Source: Setomelanomma holmii (lineage: Eukaryota > Ascomycota > Dothideomycetes > Pleosporales > Phaeosphaeriaceae). Taken from it: a stretch of DNA of 64,000 nucleotides. The position numbers and the translations under genes were made by a program. Positions 31,617 to 42,512 of the stretch are shown piece after piece. The stretch lies in NCBI GenBank assembly GCA_010015745.1, contig ML978182.1, positions 124,001 through 188,000 on the forward strand, read 5' to 3'. Position 1 is the stretch's first letter. Every line of letters starts with the position of its first letter. The notes beneath the pieces are model-generated. The model saw only the letters and a program-made list of their open reading frames with translations, searched no databases and was not told the DNA's origin.

Positions 31617-31928
31617 CTCGGCCAACTCTCATTCAATACAGAGACCTCGCAATTTCGAGAACGCGAGATTCAGGAACCTTAAGCTTGATAAGACATCAAT
31701 ACATTTACGTTTCGATTCTCCCAAACACATCTGCTGAATCACAACGCTATATAGTAGTCTCGGGAACTGTCTAGGACTTTCCAGTCTCATCAAGGATACA
31801 CTTTCTACGTCTCACTGGCCCATCCCGTTATGTCTCATTTTATCTCCTTCGTATAAAAGTTCTAATGTCACCCTGACCAATGCCCTCTCTTCCAACAAAT
31901 CAATCAAGGTACCACGAAGCTCAAGAAA
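31617..31928 (+). promoter_or_regulatory. Promoter of the first CCxC mini-protein
   Basis: The sequence TATAAAAG at 31852-31859 lies 77 bases before the ATG at 31929, with a pyrimidine-rich start-site region between. This is one of the clearest core promoters in the window. No gene lies in the rest of the gap. Confidence 0.55.
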
Positions 31929-32264
31929 ATGCAAATCCCGATCCATGCGCAACAACAAGGCACGCGATCTCCTCCAGGCCACGAAGCTAGGACCAAAGCA
32001 TCTCCGCCGCCTGTTGAGACTCTCATCCCACGTCAGGCAGGCACTGAGCATGACGTAGAGCGTATTGCTACGCGCACTGGCACAAATCATGACCATCAAA
32101 AGTCTCCAGTCTCTTCTACCGCCTCATATCACATCATTCGCATGACTGGGACCTGGGAGATCGACTGCTGTCAATGCGGGAGGCGCATTGAGAAGAAGAA
32201 ATGTTCATGCGGACATAGGCTGTGTGATGATTGCTCGCTTGAGTGGTCTAGTGACGATGACTAA
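31929..32264 (+). CDS. Small protein with C-terminal CCxC zinc-ribbon-like motif (A)
   Basis: An intronless 111-residue protein. The first 75 residues are disordered (MQIPIHAQQQGTRSPPGHE, Pro/Arg/Thr-rich). The end is compact: TWEIDCCQCGRRIEKKK, then CSCGHRLCDDC and an acidic EWSSDDD tail. The spacing CCxC-x8-CxC-GH-x2-CxxC should bind zinc as a ribbon or treble-clef fold. A strong TATA box 77 bases upstream supports expression. Small proteins with a WxCCxC...CxxCxHxxCxxC ending are, to my knowledge, frequent and uncharacterised in plant-associated dothideomycetes. The neighbour 600 bases downstream on the same strand has a related ending. No signal peptide is present, so it is probably intracellular. 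The function is unknown. Confidence 0.6.
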   Translation: MQIPIHAQQQGTRSPPGHEARTKASPPPVETLIPRQAGTEHDVERIATRTGTNHDHQKSPVSSTASYHIIRMTGTWEIDCCQCGRRIEKKKCSCGHRLCDDCSLEWSSDDD

Positions 32265-32844
32265 GCACGATTTCGTAGAAGTGGAAGATAGTTGGGTACG
32301 AAGGAGGGATTCAGTAGAAAGAGTGAAGGGAGTGGAGAGGAACGGGTAGGGAATGGTGAGGAGGCGGAAAGGAGATAATGACGGTGCACAAAGATTGTGG
32401 CCCTGAAACATTATTAATTGTGTAATAGGCAGTAGAATGAATTTTTTGTTAATGAACTTTCTTTCCGGAGAGAAGAATGCTGGGAGGATATTGTAGACTT
32501 CACTACTGATGATGGTATAGCGAGACGCGTGCAATACATTCATGACGTGCGGCAGGATGACTTGAAAAGGTCCCTAATACCTAGTCCTGTATCTCCGCCA
32601 TGGGTCAAGAGAATATCGAGCTTCGTGTGGGCAAACGTTGATTGGCTAATTTCGAGCTTCTGCTTTCAGAGGCCAAGGTATCGCCAGGCTGAATTTTTGG
32701 GGCGATGCATGGCCACGAAAGTGTTCGCAAATTATCTATAGGATCTCCTATCCAACCGCAAAGTCTCAGCAATTGTTTGACATTCTTAGACATGTCTAGA
32801 ATCCGAAACTGCTTCACATACCTGACTAAAGTGGCTCAGTTCGC
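32265..32844. other. Intergenic between the two CCxC mini-protein genes
   Basis: No supported gene. Short open frames at 32205-32543 (minus) and 32529-32741 (plus) lack any recognisable feature. Confidence 0.45.
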
Positions 32845-33447
32845 ATGTCTGGCAAGGTCCTGACTAGCTTTCGATTAGTATAACAACACTTGCATCACAT
32901 TCAGATCACGAACCAACTCGAGCTCGAAACGGCATTGAATCAATTTTATCAGAAGTCTACTTCCAAATCCGAGCGCGATAATGCCCCGAGACGTTCAAAC
33001 TCCAAACCACACCTCACAGCGAAACAACTCGCCTCATCCACCCCATCTTCCTCGCCACGAAGGAGGTTCTTCTGCGGCTTTAACTTTAAATCACCTGCAG
33101 CATCACAACGAGCAGGCAGCAAACGCACAGAATGTAATCAAGTGCGCAGCGACATACCTCGCATCACCCATGACAATCACAAAAAAGTCCCAGTCCCTCA
33201 ACCTCAAGGTGCATGCATGAACAACTCACCTCATACCCCACACCGCAAGTCGCACTAAGGCAAATGAACAGCCAATAACAACAAGCCCGCGGCATCGGGA
33301 AAGACTGATTGCAGCAGTGGTCGGTTCCGCTTTATATGCTGTAAGTGCAAATCTGACGTACGAGGAGACGCACAGTGTGAGCGATGCCATACCATTCGCA
33401 ATGTGTGTGGACGGTGCTACTATATGGCTGGGATGGAGAGACGATGA
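32845..33447 (+). CDS. Small protein with C-terminal CCxC zinc-ribbon-like motif (B)
   Basis: The gene is visible only after splicing. The exon ending at 33208 joins at 33272 across a 63-nt GT-AG intron, in matching phase, to an exon that stops at 33445-33447. The joined end reads RFRFICCKCKSDVRGD, then CERCHTIRNVCGRCYYMAGM. The cysteine order CCxC...CxxCH...CxxC parallels mini-protein A upstream, so the two are probably old tandem paralogues. The N-terminal half is Ser/Lys/Arg/Asn-rich and disordered. The start is uncertain: a 12-nt first exon (MSGK, 32845-32856) with a weak GTCCTG donor joined at 32905 gives an ATG start. Without it, no in-frame ATG exists before the first Met of the exon. 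Function is unknown; zinc binding is inferred from the cysteines. Confidence 0.55.
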
Positions 33448-34174
33448 TGCTCTAGCTTGGGACATGAGGGTGAGGTTATATGTCGAAAATGTGTTGGGAA
33501 GCTGAAGGCATTTTTGTACTTGAGACTATAGCTCAGAATACTTTCCCAGAGTTGACAGGATATAACATGAGTGTTTCCGCGTCGTTGAATTAGCAAGACA
33601 TTGCCATTTGGAAGATTTTGTCGATGACTTTGGTCTGAGGAGATCTCCACTCCGCAAATTCGCATAGTGTTCCATGGTCATGGAAAGAAGCGTTTGGCGG
33701 CATAATAGCTGAGATATGAGTACTGCTCATGCCCAACTTCAATGATGTGCCAAGAAGGCATGCTGTTTTTCGGTCCTAAGTGAATGCCACGCGTGCTCAC
33801 GTGTGCCAAGATTTGGGCCTTCCTTTCTGGGTGTGCCCTCACTTTCCTGATAGTTTGCAGACCTGCTATCGACCCTCCCCGCTCTACCACCACTTGTCGC
33901 TTGTTGTTTCGTGTATGCTGCGCGATTCTGTTAGCGACAGCAAAACCTGTTCGACTAGCCGAAATGCCCAGCGCTGTAGCAAATGTCAACGGCTCGATGT
34001 TGTATTAATACAATAATTCGGCACCAGGTAGTGCTTGAGTGTTCTGATCGACTGACGCTCACCCACTGACATATTCTAGATGCTGCTGATGAGGCCTCGT
34101 ATTCCTCAGGCAATGGTGGGCCTGTAAGAAACGGCGACATCGTTGAGTCGAAGCTACTACACATATACGAGACT
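33448..34174. other. Intergenic or 5' leader of the coiled-coil gene
   Basis: The last part may include an upstream exon of the coiled-coil gene. A CTAG-type acceptor at 34076-34079 opens the downstream frame (AADEASYSSGNG), and a donor-like GTAGTG follows 34027. However, the exon before it carries an in-frame TAA at 34006-34008, so I have not extended the gene. Otherwise only short, domain-free open frames are present. Confidence 0.4.
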
Positions 34175-35706
34175 ATGATGAGGCTATTGCCTGCACTGAA
34201 AGAGCACGACGAACGCATTGCCCTGGCCGATCAGCTCACCCAGAGTCTGAAAAGGGTCGAGAGCGAGAACGCCGACGTGAAGGCTGTTAACGCAAAGCAT
34301 GCCGAAGAGCTTATCGAGCTGCGCAAAAGGGACCAAGACCGGGAAACTACTGATAGGAAGGACAGAGAAGAGAAAGAGAAATGGTTCAATCAGAAGTTGG
34401 CTGAATTGGTCGAACGACAAGTGGCTGAAGATGTCAATCACATTTTCCGCCGACCGGAAGCAAAACCGAAAGTAGTTCCATGCTTATTCAGAGAGATGGC
34501 GAGCTTAGGAGTCAGGGCAGAGAAGGCGCGTCAAGACATGAGCAATACGGTGAGGGGCAAGAACAGAGGCGAGCAAGCATTCGTCAAGTGGAAGAATACC
34601 TACTGCAAACCCGTCCTCGAGCTCGTTCTTTTGACAGAGAAGGTCAAGACAGACCAAGACATACGCAACGGCCACATCGCCGAACAGCTTGCCGACCTCG
34701 TGCGTCGCGAGGAGATCGTCAAGCTACGCGAAGATTTCGAAGCTGGTAATCGCCGAACCATGATGAGGAAGCTTGAACAAGATCGCTCTGAATACGAGGA
34801 AGAGCGGGACGAATGGCGTCTTGCTCAAGCCCAGAAGCTGAATGGCAGAGAATTCAGGGTTGTGCGCAGAATTTGGGAGGAAGGAGAAGGACGAAAACTC
34901 AAGGAGCAGATCTGGGAAGAGGCCAGGAGCGAGGGTTACGTCGCAGCCCAACAAGATATGAATTTGCAGAATGCAGCAAATTGTGAAGCGGCAAGACAAG
35001 AAGGAGACACGAACGGATATGCGGATGGCGTCCAAGATGGAAAAGAGTATGGCTATACGAATATAATGGCGGATCTCGAAGCCATCTTGGAAGGAGCGAG
35101 AGCAGAAGGCTACCAAGAGGCGGACGTGACAAAAGCCGAGGCAGTCGCGGAGAGCTATGAACAAGGCCATGCAGCAGGTCTGGATGTTGGCAAGCTAGAA
35201 GGCCGTGCCGAAGGGCTCGAGGAGGGTTTGGCGACCGGCAAACGAGAAGGCCGTGCCGAAGCACTCAAGGAGCCCAAGATCAAATGCGAGGAGGCCTTCC
35301 ACCGAGCGTTCCACTGGGGCGTACGCTTGCCTTTGTGGGCAGCTGGGCAACCAAGGGATATCTTTGAGCGTGACAGGACAGCTTTCGAGAACCACTCCTA
35401 CTGGTGGGGAAGACATGCTGGGCATTTCATCCGCACCCAAGGCCTGTAAGTAATCAGCAATATCGTTTTCCAGTCGATTCTGATGAATGAAACAGACTGC
35501 GAGACCGGCATTCACAGTGGTATGGGGCCGACAAGGATAATCACCACGACCTTAGTCTGATTATGCTTCCGAGCGGCTGGGATCGTCAGAGGCCTTACTA
35601 TTGTGGCATATGGGATGGGCTGCTCATGCCTGGAGCGGGGACAATCCCGCTACCAGACTGGGTCCCGCCGCGAGAGCACTTCTTCAGGGAGCCAGACCGA
35701 AACTAG
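34175..35706 (+). CDS. Coiled-coil protein with glycine-spaced (Yae1-like) repeats
   Basis: Two exons (34175-35445 and 35496-35706; intron 50 nt) give 493 residues. The N-terminal half is a highly charged coiled coil (Lys/Glu/Arg-rich, e.g. RKRDQDRETTDRKDREEKE). It is followed by an array in which glycine recurs about every four residues: NGYADGVQDGKEYGY, EGARAEGYQEAD, then KLEGRAEGLEEGLATGKREG. This resembles the deca-GX3 pattern of Yae1 N-terminal-like domains. At DNA level the 16-mer GAAGGCCGTGCCGAAG occurs twice here, 48 bases apart. The end is a compact W/Y/H-rich domain (HWGVRLPLWAAGQPRD, WWGRHAGHF, then PYYCGIWDGLLMPG). Function is unknown. The true start may lie in an upstream exon, because the frame stays open back to 34080. 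Confidence 0.65.
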
Positions 35707-35819
35707 GATGGATGAGACATACGTTATTATGTGATGGCAAAAGATGAAGCACATCTTGAAGGGGTCCTGTGGAGATGAACGTACACGTTACCTCCGCTCA
35801 GCTCAGATAACGGCAGCGA

Positions 35820-36802
35820 TCATAGCTTCGCCACCCTCAACTTCGTACTATCCACCCTCTTCCCCTCATCATCCTGCTCCTTGACCCTCAGATCCGGAAA
35901 CTCAGCCGGCATGATCCTCCTCGGACTCGCGCCCTCCACCAAACTATACTTCCCAAAATCCGCAACCCCCTTCTTCCTCAAAAAGTCCTCATCCAGCTCC
36001 AAACACCCATTTACCTCATGCACCTCACTCCTCAACATCGCCAGAATCGCGTCCGAATAAATTGTCGCTTTCCTCAAATCCTTCCCATCTTCCTTGGCCA
36101 TATTCTCCGTAGCAGCAGACTGAATCGCCGTCGCAGGCCAAATACTCGTAATCGCCATATCCTTCTTCCCCTCGCGCTCAAAGTCTATGGCAAGACCTTT
36201 TGTCAGGACAGACATACCCACCTTGCCCATCGCGTACGCCGTCTTCCCGCGGAAGAAGCGCGAGTATATCGGCGGACTGACAACAATGATCCGACCCTTC
36301 CAGCCTTGCTGTTTGAACACAGGCAGACAGGCCTGAACGGCGCCGTATAGTCCTTCGACGTTGACTTGCTGCATCAGCTGGAAGCGCTTGAAGGGCGTGT
36401 TGTCGACGCTGGACCACCATATTGCGCCGGAGTTGTAGATTAGGACGTCGATGCGGCCGTAGGTTTCGAGTGTGCGGGATACGAGGGACTGGATGGTGGG
36501 GAAGGAGCGTGTGTCGACGGGGATGGCGGTCGCGGTGCCGCCCGAGGAGCGGATTTCGCGCTCGACGGTGGAGATGGTGGAGTGCTGGGAGTTTGGGTCG
36601 GGAGGGAAGGGGTGGGTCTGTGAGGCGTCGGACGTGGATTTTGCGGAGACGACGACTGGTGGGAGTCAGCTACTGCGGTACTTGGGTTGGGGAAGGTGGG
36701 CTTGCCTGCGTAGCCTTCTTTTGCGAGGTCGATGGCGACTTGTCGTCCGATGCCTCTAGAGGCACCTATAATCAAAGCAACTTGCTTCTCGGGTGGTGCC
36801 AT
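35820..36802 (-). CDS. Short-chain dehydrogenase/reductase (HSDL2-like)
   Basis: Two exons (36706-36802 and 35820-36655) give 310 residues. They are joined by a 50-nt intron whose donor is GC (GCAAGC), i.e. a GC-AG intron; the join turns YA into a normal second beta strand (VVVSAKS). The Rossmann fold shows the cofactor motif IIGASRGIGRQVA at residues 11-23, the strand-4 motif YNSGA, the catalytic serine in IIVVSPP and the catalytic YAMGK (YxxxK). It should be an NAD(P)-dependent oxidoreductase. The sequence is closest in style to the hydroxysteroid-dehydrogenase-like 2 group. No C-terminal peroxisomal signal is present (it ends in VAKL). The substrate is unknown. Confidence 0.88.
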
Positions 36803-37144
36803 GGTGAGACGAGCGTGTTATAGCTGTAGCTCTCAGGCAAAGAAAGCAGGCGTCGTCGGTAATGAAGTGTGATGGCTCAATCGACGAGACCCAGGATCTC
36901 AATCCCCGAAAAAGGTTCGCATTAGCTCCATACCATCGCCCGCAAGCCCTCTCAGCTTTATGGTTAGAATCCGGGGTATGCGCATCGCGCTTTGGAGGTG
37001 TGGTGGTGATTACTGATTGAAGCTCCTCCAGCTTCTCTTCAACCTCGGCTGCCAAGACCGTCATACCGAGCACCATCTCTCCAGCATAAGGGCTACAGGT
37101 AACCTTCAGCAAATGGAGATATGATTTCTCATCAGATTGCGAAG
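36803..37144. other. Divergent promoter region
   Basis: The short-chain dehydrogenase reads left and the kappa GST reads right from this 342-base gap, so both promoters must lie here. No gene or clear core element was seen. Confidence 0.45.
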
Positions 37145-38267
37145 ATGTCGGGTCAAATTACGTGCTATCTGGACTGTGGTATGTCCACGACATCTACCGA
37201 CAATTAAAGCACGTGAAGACAGCTGATCAAGATTAGTTTCGCCATACTCGTACTTTGCTCTTTTGCATCTTGAACGTCAACGAGAGACCTTGAAATCGCA
37301 TGACGTGGACATAGAGTAGGTCATCGTAGATCTTCTTTCGTTCTCCATTTACTTTAGATGGACATCAACACGATACGAAACCCGTCCATTTACCCCTAGC
37401 CAGACCTGGGGAGTCGCACGGCCACTGACGAGATATAGTATAGTTCCCGTATTCTTGGGCGGCATCAATGTTGGCAGCGGTACGTCTCCCATCTCCCAAA
37501 CTCAGCTGGTCCAGAGTCATCCTGGTCGGACCAACTTCCCGTCTTCCCCACATAATCACTACCCACGTTCTGATAGTCTCAGGCAACAAGCCGCCATGGA
37601 CGCTTCCCGCGAAGGCAGCGTACAGCAAATTTGACAGTACCCGAGCGAAGAAGCACTTTGGCGTGCCGAAAGTCAAGACCCCAGACTTCTTTCCCATCTT
37701 GTCGCTCCTGCCTCAGCGTGCTCTAGTCTACGTGAAGGAAGCACATCCCGAGACATATATTCAGGTCTTTCTAGACCTCTTCCAAGAAATGTGGGAGAAT
37801 GGTGTGGATGTTAGCAAGCCTGACCTCCTGGCTCAAGTTCTCTTCAAGCGCTTCCCAGCCACGGAAATCAAAGACATTCTCGAAAAAGCGAACAGTGCGC
37901 TGTACAAGCAGCGTCTAAACGACAACACCAAGGAAGCCCTCGACCGAGGCGCGTTTGGCTGCCCATGGTACTTCGTGCGCAACTCGAAAGGAGAAGAGGA
38001 GCCCTTCTTTGGGAGTGACAGGTATGTGCCACCCGCCCTAACGCTGTTGCTTTCGACGAGGGGAGCTTCGTTGAGTCTAGCTCCCGTAGTGGACGGGTAG
38101 ACGTTTGAAACAGCATGCGAGCCTTGAAACACGGTGAACGAACGGCGATTTGAGTGTGGGGTGTACTGACCAGGCGATGCAGGTTCCATTTCATGTGGGA
38201 ATATTTGGGTCTGCCGTGGAAGGATGTTGAATTGCAAGAGCCTGGACAGCCGAAGGCGAAGATCTGA
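37145..38267 (+). CDS. Kappa-class glutathione S-transferase (DsbA-fold)
   Basis: Five exons (37145-37178, 37237-37315, 37439-37479, 37583-38021, 38183-38267) add up to exactly 225 codons plus stop, the usual size for this class. The start gives MSGQITCYLDCVSPYSYFA, in which the SPYSY serine is the catalytic residue that stabilises the glutathione thiolate. Hallmarks follow: PVFLGGINVGSGNKPPWT, TPDFFPILSLLPQRA, the helical domain, then RGAFGCPWYFV and FFGSDRFHFMWEYLG. The exons are short and two introns exceed 100 nt (123 and 161). The enzyme joins glutathione to small electrophiles; mitochondrial or peroxisomal location is usual for the family, but no targeting signal is evident. Confidence 0.9.
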
Positions 38268-40367
38268 AAGATGGATAAGGTATGCGGACGACGTGCATGA
38301 CGGTGGTGCATGGGTCAGAGACATGAGCTGGTAACGGCGAGCTATGGGCCCAGTGTACACCTAGACAAATGTGCGTCAGCAGTATTGTCTTGTCTGTTGC
38401 GCCATCTCCTTCCTGGTATTGGCACTGTGTCCCTGCTCATGATGTGAACGTGGCCACCTCCAAGTCGCCTCGCCTGTCGTCCTTGCGCATGCACTGCATG
38501 CTGTACGGTGGCCGTTTCGTGTCACCACAGACGAAGAGCGGTTGGTGTTGCCACCAGCACGGCTAGTAGCTGCCCTTCATGGATACGATACATGCTCCGC
38601 GACCTTTACCGACCTGTCATTTCGGCGTCCACCAGCTACCCGATTGGAATCCTGGACGAGCTATGTCCATGTCTCAAAGGTTCCGTGGAATCGCGGCCGC
38701 GCTGGTCGCAGGTGGCTGCCTGTCATGTGGCGGGCCGGTCCTGCTTCAGGCGAAAGCACAAGGATGGGCGACGGACTCGCGAGAATCTGAAGTGTCTAAG
38801 AAGTACTGCAGATGCAGCGTGGGACCACAGCCGGACCCGAATATTGCAGAACCTCGCGCATCCTGCCCCACTGGGACTACTCCGAGGCGTTATACATATG
38901 CCGGTGGTATGTTTGAGCGCTCAAGTGTCCAACAAGGTGAGGTGGTGGTCAACAAACCGATTGCTCTCGGTTGGCGAAGCGAGCTTGGCCAGTGTGCACT
39001 ACGTTAGCAAGCGTGGCGTAACGAAGAGCCTCCGTCACCCCGGAGATGATCTCTGCAGCGATATACCAGGCAGCTTTAACGCCATGGCTTGCGACGGAAT
39101 CTTTCTAGTGACCTGCTTGTGAAGATCTCTGTCGCCAAGGCATCTATGCAAGTAGCCGTCCGCACCATGCATCATCAGGCCAAACGCGACGACAGAGATC
39201 TTTCAGCCAACTCAGCTAGCACCGATAGAGCAAGCACGTTTAGTCGACGCACTTCTGTTCGCTTTGATAGGATGTCGCCCGCAGGAAAGGGTGCTATCGC
39301 GCGCAAGGCTGAGCAGTTGCGCTGCTAGCCACGTTGATGGATTCCAAGCTGTCGTCACGGCGCTGCTGGTCATTGACGGATACGATGCTTGCTTCTGAGG
39401 ATGCTGGTAGAAAGTCATCTATGTGCAGCCTGCTTGAGCCGCCCGATACAGGCTACCCGAATGCCGCCCGTGTCGGTTCAGGCATCGCTGGCTTTGCGGG
39501 GGATGGCGTATCGGGCCTTCCCAGAAGCTCAGGCCTGGTGTTGCGGCTGCGGTACCGTAGAGATGTAGACATGGGCCCTCAAACGGAGGTCATTGCTCAG
39601 AAAGAAACCGCCCGGAATGTCTTGTATACAAGCCAGGAAGGTCCGCTCATCTCTCTCACCCACCTTGTATCAAGTGTGATTGGATCCTGTCGGCAGTGGC
39701 TTCGGCTTTCCTTCTACAATTTGTCTTGCTGTTTACCTGTCTGACGGTCACCTTGTGCGTTTCCCTCAATTGTACCTACAAGACTCGTTGCACGAGTCAC
39801 GATGCTCATATCTCGTTAGTGTGTTTGTGCGTGTTCATGCGTTCATGGCCTGCTTCATAGGCGCTTCCTAATCGTTCCGGACTCTCGTGGCATTCGGGCA
39901 AGGCATCTTCACGTCCTGTTACCAAATTAGCGCGCTGACAATGCATATCGATTAGGTATCTTGCGTGGACTCACCGTCGCCGCATATAGAGCGCAACGCC
40001 AGGTTCACCTCTCAACATTACTCGTCCACTGAAAACCTTCGACGAGATCAATTTGTGGCTTTCGTGCTGTCAGCGACCCGCAAAGCCAAGAGCTCGTCTT
40101 CGGCCTACTGGGTCTACTGGTTGCAGTTCCGCATCTTTGCCGCCACTGTGAAGAGCGGTCAAGTGCGCTCAGCGAGTAGCAGAGAGCTCCACCGTGAATG
40201 GTTCACGCATCCGTCTACGCACCGGCAACACCCCGCTTTCGTCATTCACGTTATCTCGCTCTTGAATCAGCAGGCTTGCCGGAATTCACGTAGACTTGAT
40301 CGAGGCGCTGTTGTAAGATTAGCAGGGCTCGTGACTTGTATAAGGTGCGCACACCGCGCGCAGAACC
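38268..40367. other. 2.1-kb stretch without a supported gene
   Basis: Open frames overlap in all frames, as expected for GC-rich non-coding DNA, and none has a domain. One plus-strand frame from 38666 starts MSMSQRFRGIAAALVAGGCL, which resembles a signal peptide, and continues for about 114 codons; I do not call it, since parallel frames are equally open. The stretch lies upstream of the Myb-like regulator and may be a long promoter or leader. Confidence 0.45.
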
Positions 40368-41960
40368 ATGGCTCAAGCACGCCAACTTCACCGTCAACAA
40401 AGCTTGATAGAGTTTGACCTGCAAAGCCACGGCTTCCAATACCAGTATTTCAAGCACGATACCTCAGCAGCACCGCTACCAGCCTCCATCGATTTCGGTA
40501 GCTTCATACAGGCTCAACCAATGGCGCAGCCTCTGCCTGTGAGTCGCGATCCCGCATTGGACACAGCATAGACTGATATCAATTGCGCAGCAACACTACC
40601 GGCCGGACGGCAAATTGCACGCGCAATGGCAGCAACAACAGACTTACCCACAGGAGCTTAAGTTGGCCACCAGCGCGCATCCCGAATTTGCCTTGGCAGA
40701 CGCAGAGTACACGCAGACAGGTTTCTGGGGAGGAGCCATGTTCGACCGCGACTACGGCTTGGAGGGTGGCTTGTGTATGACGCCATACAGTGCGGCGCGC
40801 TCAGATAGGGGGACGTGTAGCAATGGCAGTCTCGCATACCCTCAGTCCGCGTCGCAGGGCCTGGCCGAGAACGGCTTCATCCGATATGGCGGCCCATCAT
40901 CATGGTCTCTTCAGTATCCAAACGGATTGCCATGCAACATGAGCGCGGCCGGGTCAGACCCGGAGTCAATCAGCTCGCTGTCGCCGAAGAGCTATACCAG
41001 CGATACCTTGGCCTCGGAGGTCCTGCCCTACACACCGGACACCTCCAACGATGGAGCTTCGTCGTCAGGAAGCTGGGAGCGCTTCCACGCATCTTCATAT
41101 CCCGCGAACAAGGCATCTTCCCCAGAGTATCCGGTGACGATGGAAATCATGTCAAGCGCACGTGGCCCGCAGCTCTCGCCAACCAATCTGGGCACCGCAA
41201 ATACTTCTAGCGCTGCCGGAGCCATTCACACCTACGGTCTTCCCTCTCCGTACGATGGTGCCAGCCGATTCGAATCCGAGTACTCATGCTCTCAGAACAG
41301 CAGCCCTGGCAGCTCGCCCTCGTATACCCCGGGTATGCCGTACAGCCAAGCGGCCATGGCCTCGAGGGCAGACGAGTCACAAAGCGGCCGCCCCTTCCAT
41401 GGCCTTCCAAATCCATACCAGCCATATGGCAACAACAGCATGCCTCAACAGGTCGCGGCATGGCTCGGCGCGGGCACGAAGGCCTCTTCTCGGCAGCATT
41501 TCCAGGTCTCTCGGCCCGCGGATTCACAAGCCCAGCGTAAAGCCGACGACCAAATACTTCTTGAGGGGAAGAGGAGCGGTTTGACGTATAAGGAGATCTC
41601 GAAGAAGATGACGGTGAAGTGCGCAGAGTCTACATTGCGAGGTCGGTATCGCTCCCTGACCAAGGCGAGGAAAGACCGTGTGCGGAAGCCAGCGTGGACA
41701 GCGGATGATGTGAGCAACTGAACATTCGACGATTAACATTGATACTGACAATTACCAAGATTAAGCTCATGAACCAGTTCGTCGATGATGAACTCCACCG
41801 CATTGATGCGCATCAACATATGACCCTGAGCTACGACCAGCGCCTAGCCAAGGTCCCGTGGAAGAAGGTCGCCGACAGGATCTATGCGAAAGGCGGCTCC
41901 TACCATTTTGGAAACTCGACGTGCAAGAGGAAGTACACGGAGCTCCACCCAAGCCCTTGA
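40368..41960 (+). CDS. Myb/SANT-like transcription regulator
   Basis: Three exons (40368-40538, 40591-41709, 41760-41960; introns of 52 and 50 nt) encode 496 residues. The first 390 residues are disordered and rich in Gln, Ser, Pro, Tyr and Gly (activation-domain-like). The C-terminus holds two helix-turn-helix-like units: DDQILLEGKRSGLTYKEISK with STLRGRYRSLTKARKDR, and KPAWTADDIKLMNQFVD with KVPWKKVADRIY and STCKRKYTEL. The tryptophans and helix spacing fit Myb-like DNA-binding domains of fungi. The second intron falls inside the second unit, and splicing it restores the domain. It is probably a nuclear DNA-binding protein; targets are unknown. Confidence 0.82.
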
Positions 41961-42512
41961 GGGTGCTTGCGTTGTACGCGTACGGTTGAAGAGTTGGCCA
42001 AATTGGCTGAAGTTGACATGCCGTTGTTCTGTGTCACTGGGCTGGCGTTGCGTGTGCGATGTGCAGGCTGATTCTGCCTTAGACTCAACCACGAGTCTGC
42101 ACAAGGCATGGGCCGCGGGCTCTCTGACTGCTAACCGCTGGGTGGTATCTCAGACTCATCCTTTGTATTTCCGGAGTTTTGCGCTTGGTCTGGATACCTT
42201 TTGTACTATCAATCTGTCGTAGGGATGCTTGTCAGGGTTACTGTCCGGAGTTTTTTCTTGCATAGGCGCAAGAAACTTAGATAGGCGTTGCTGCAAGGCG
42301 GCGACACACTATGAACCAGTCCGGGAGGTTGTTTGGGCGAGTTTTGCTGCTAAATATCGAGGTATCTCAATGCATTGGGTATACGGCACGGAGATGCATG
42401 TGAGAGTGATTAAGTGAAGAATGTTGAGGTGTGACGTTCATTCAGGGATCAACATCCGTGCACGCTATCTTTCCGAAGCACAACGGCAGGTGCTCGCTCC
42501 ACCCTGCTCTCA
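41961..42512. other. Intergenic, no gene seen
   Basis: This is the 3' flank of the Myb-like gene and the promoter of the Ap4A phosphorylase gene. Only short frames with no domain are present. Confidence 0.5.

Noticed and set aside
31216..31632. 138-codon minus-strand frame as a gene
   Set aside because: It spans a decayed two-unit repeat whose matching blocks fall in different frames, so openness is probably a by-product of the repeat.
33784..34008. Plus-strand frame before the coiled-coil gene as its first exon
   Set aside because: A TAA at 34006-34008 closes it before the only usable donor, and no phase-compatible splice was found.
38666..39007. Possible small secreted protein starting MSMSQRFRG
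   Set aside because: The signal-peptide look is fair, but all three frames are open here and no promoter, splice site or homologue is evident.
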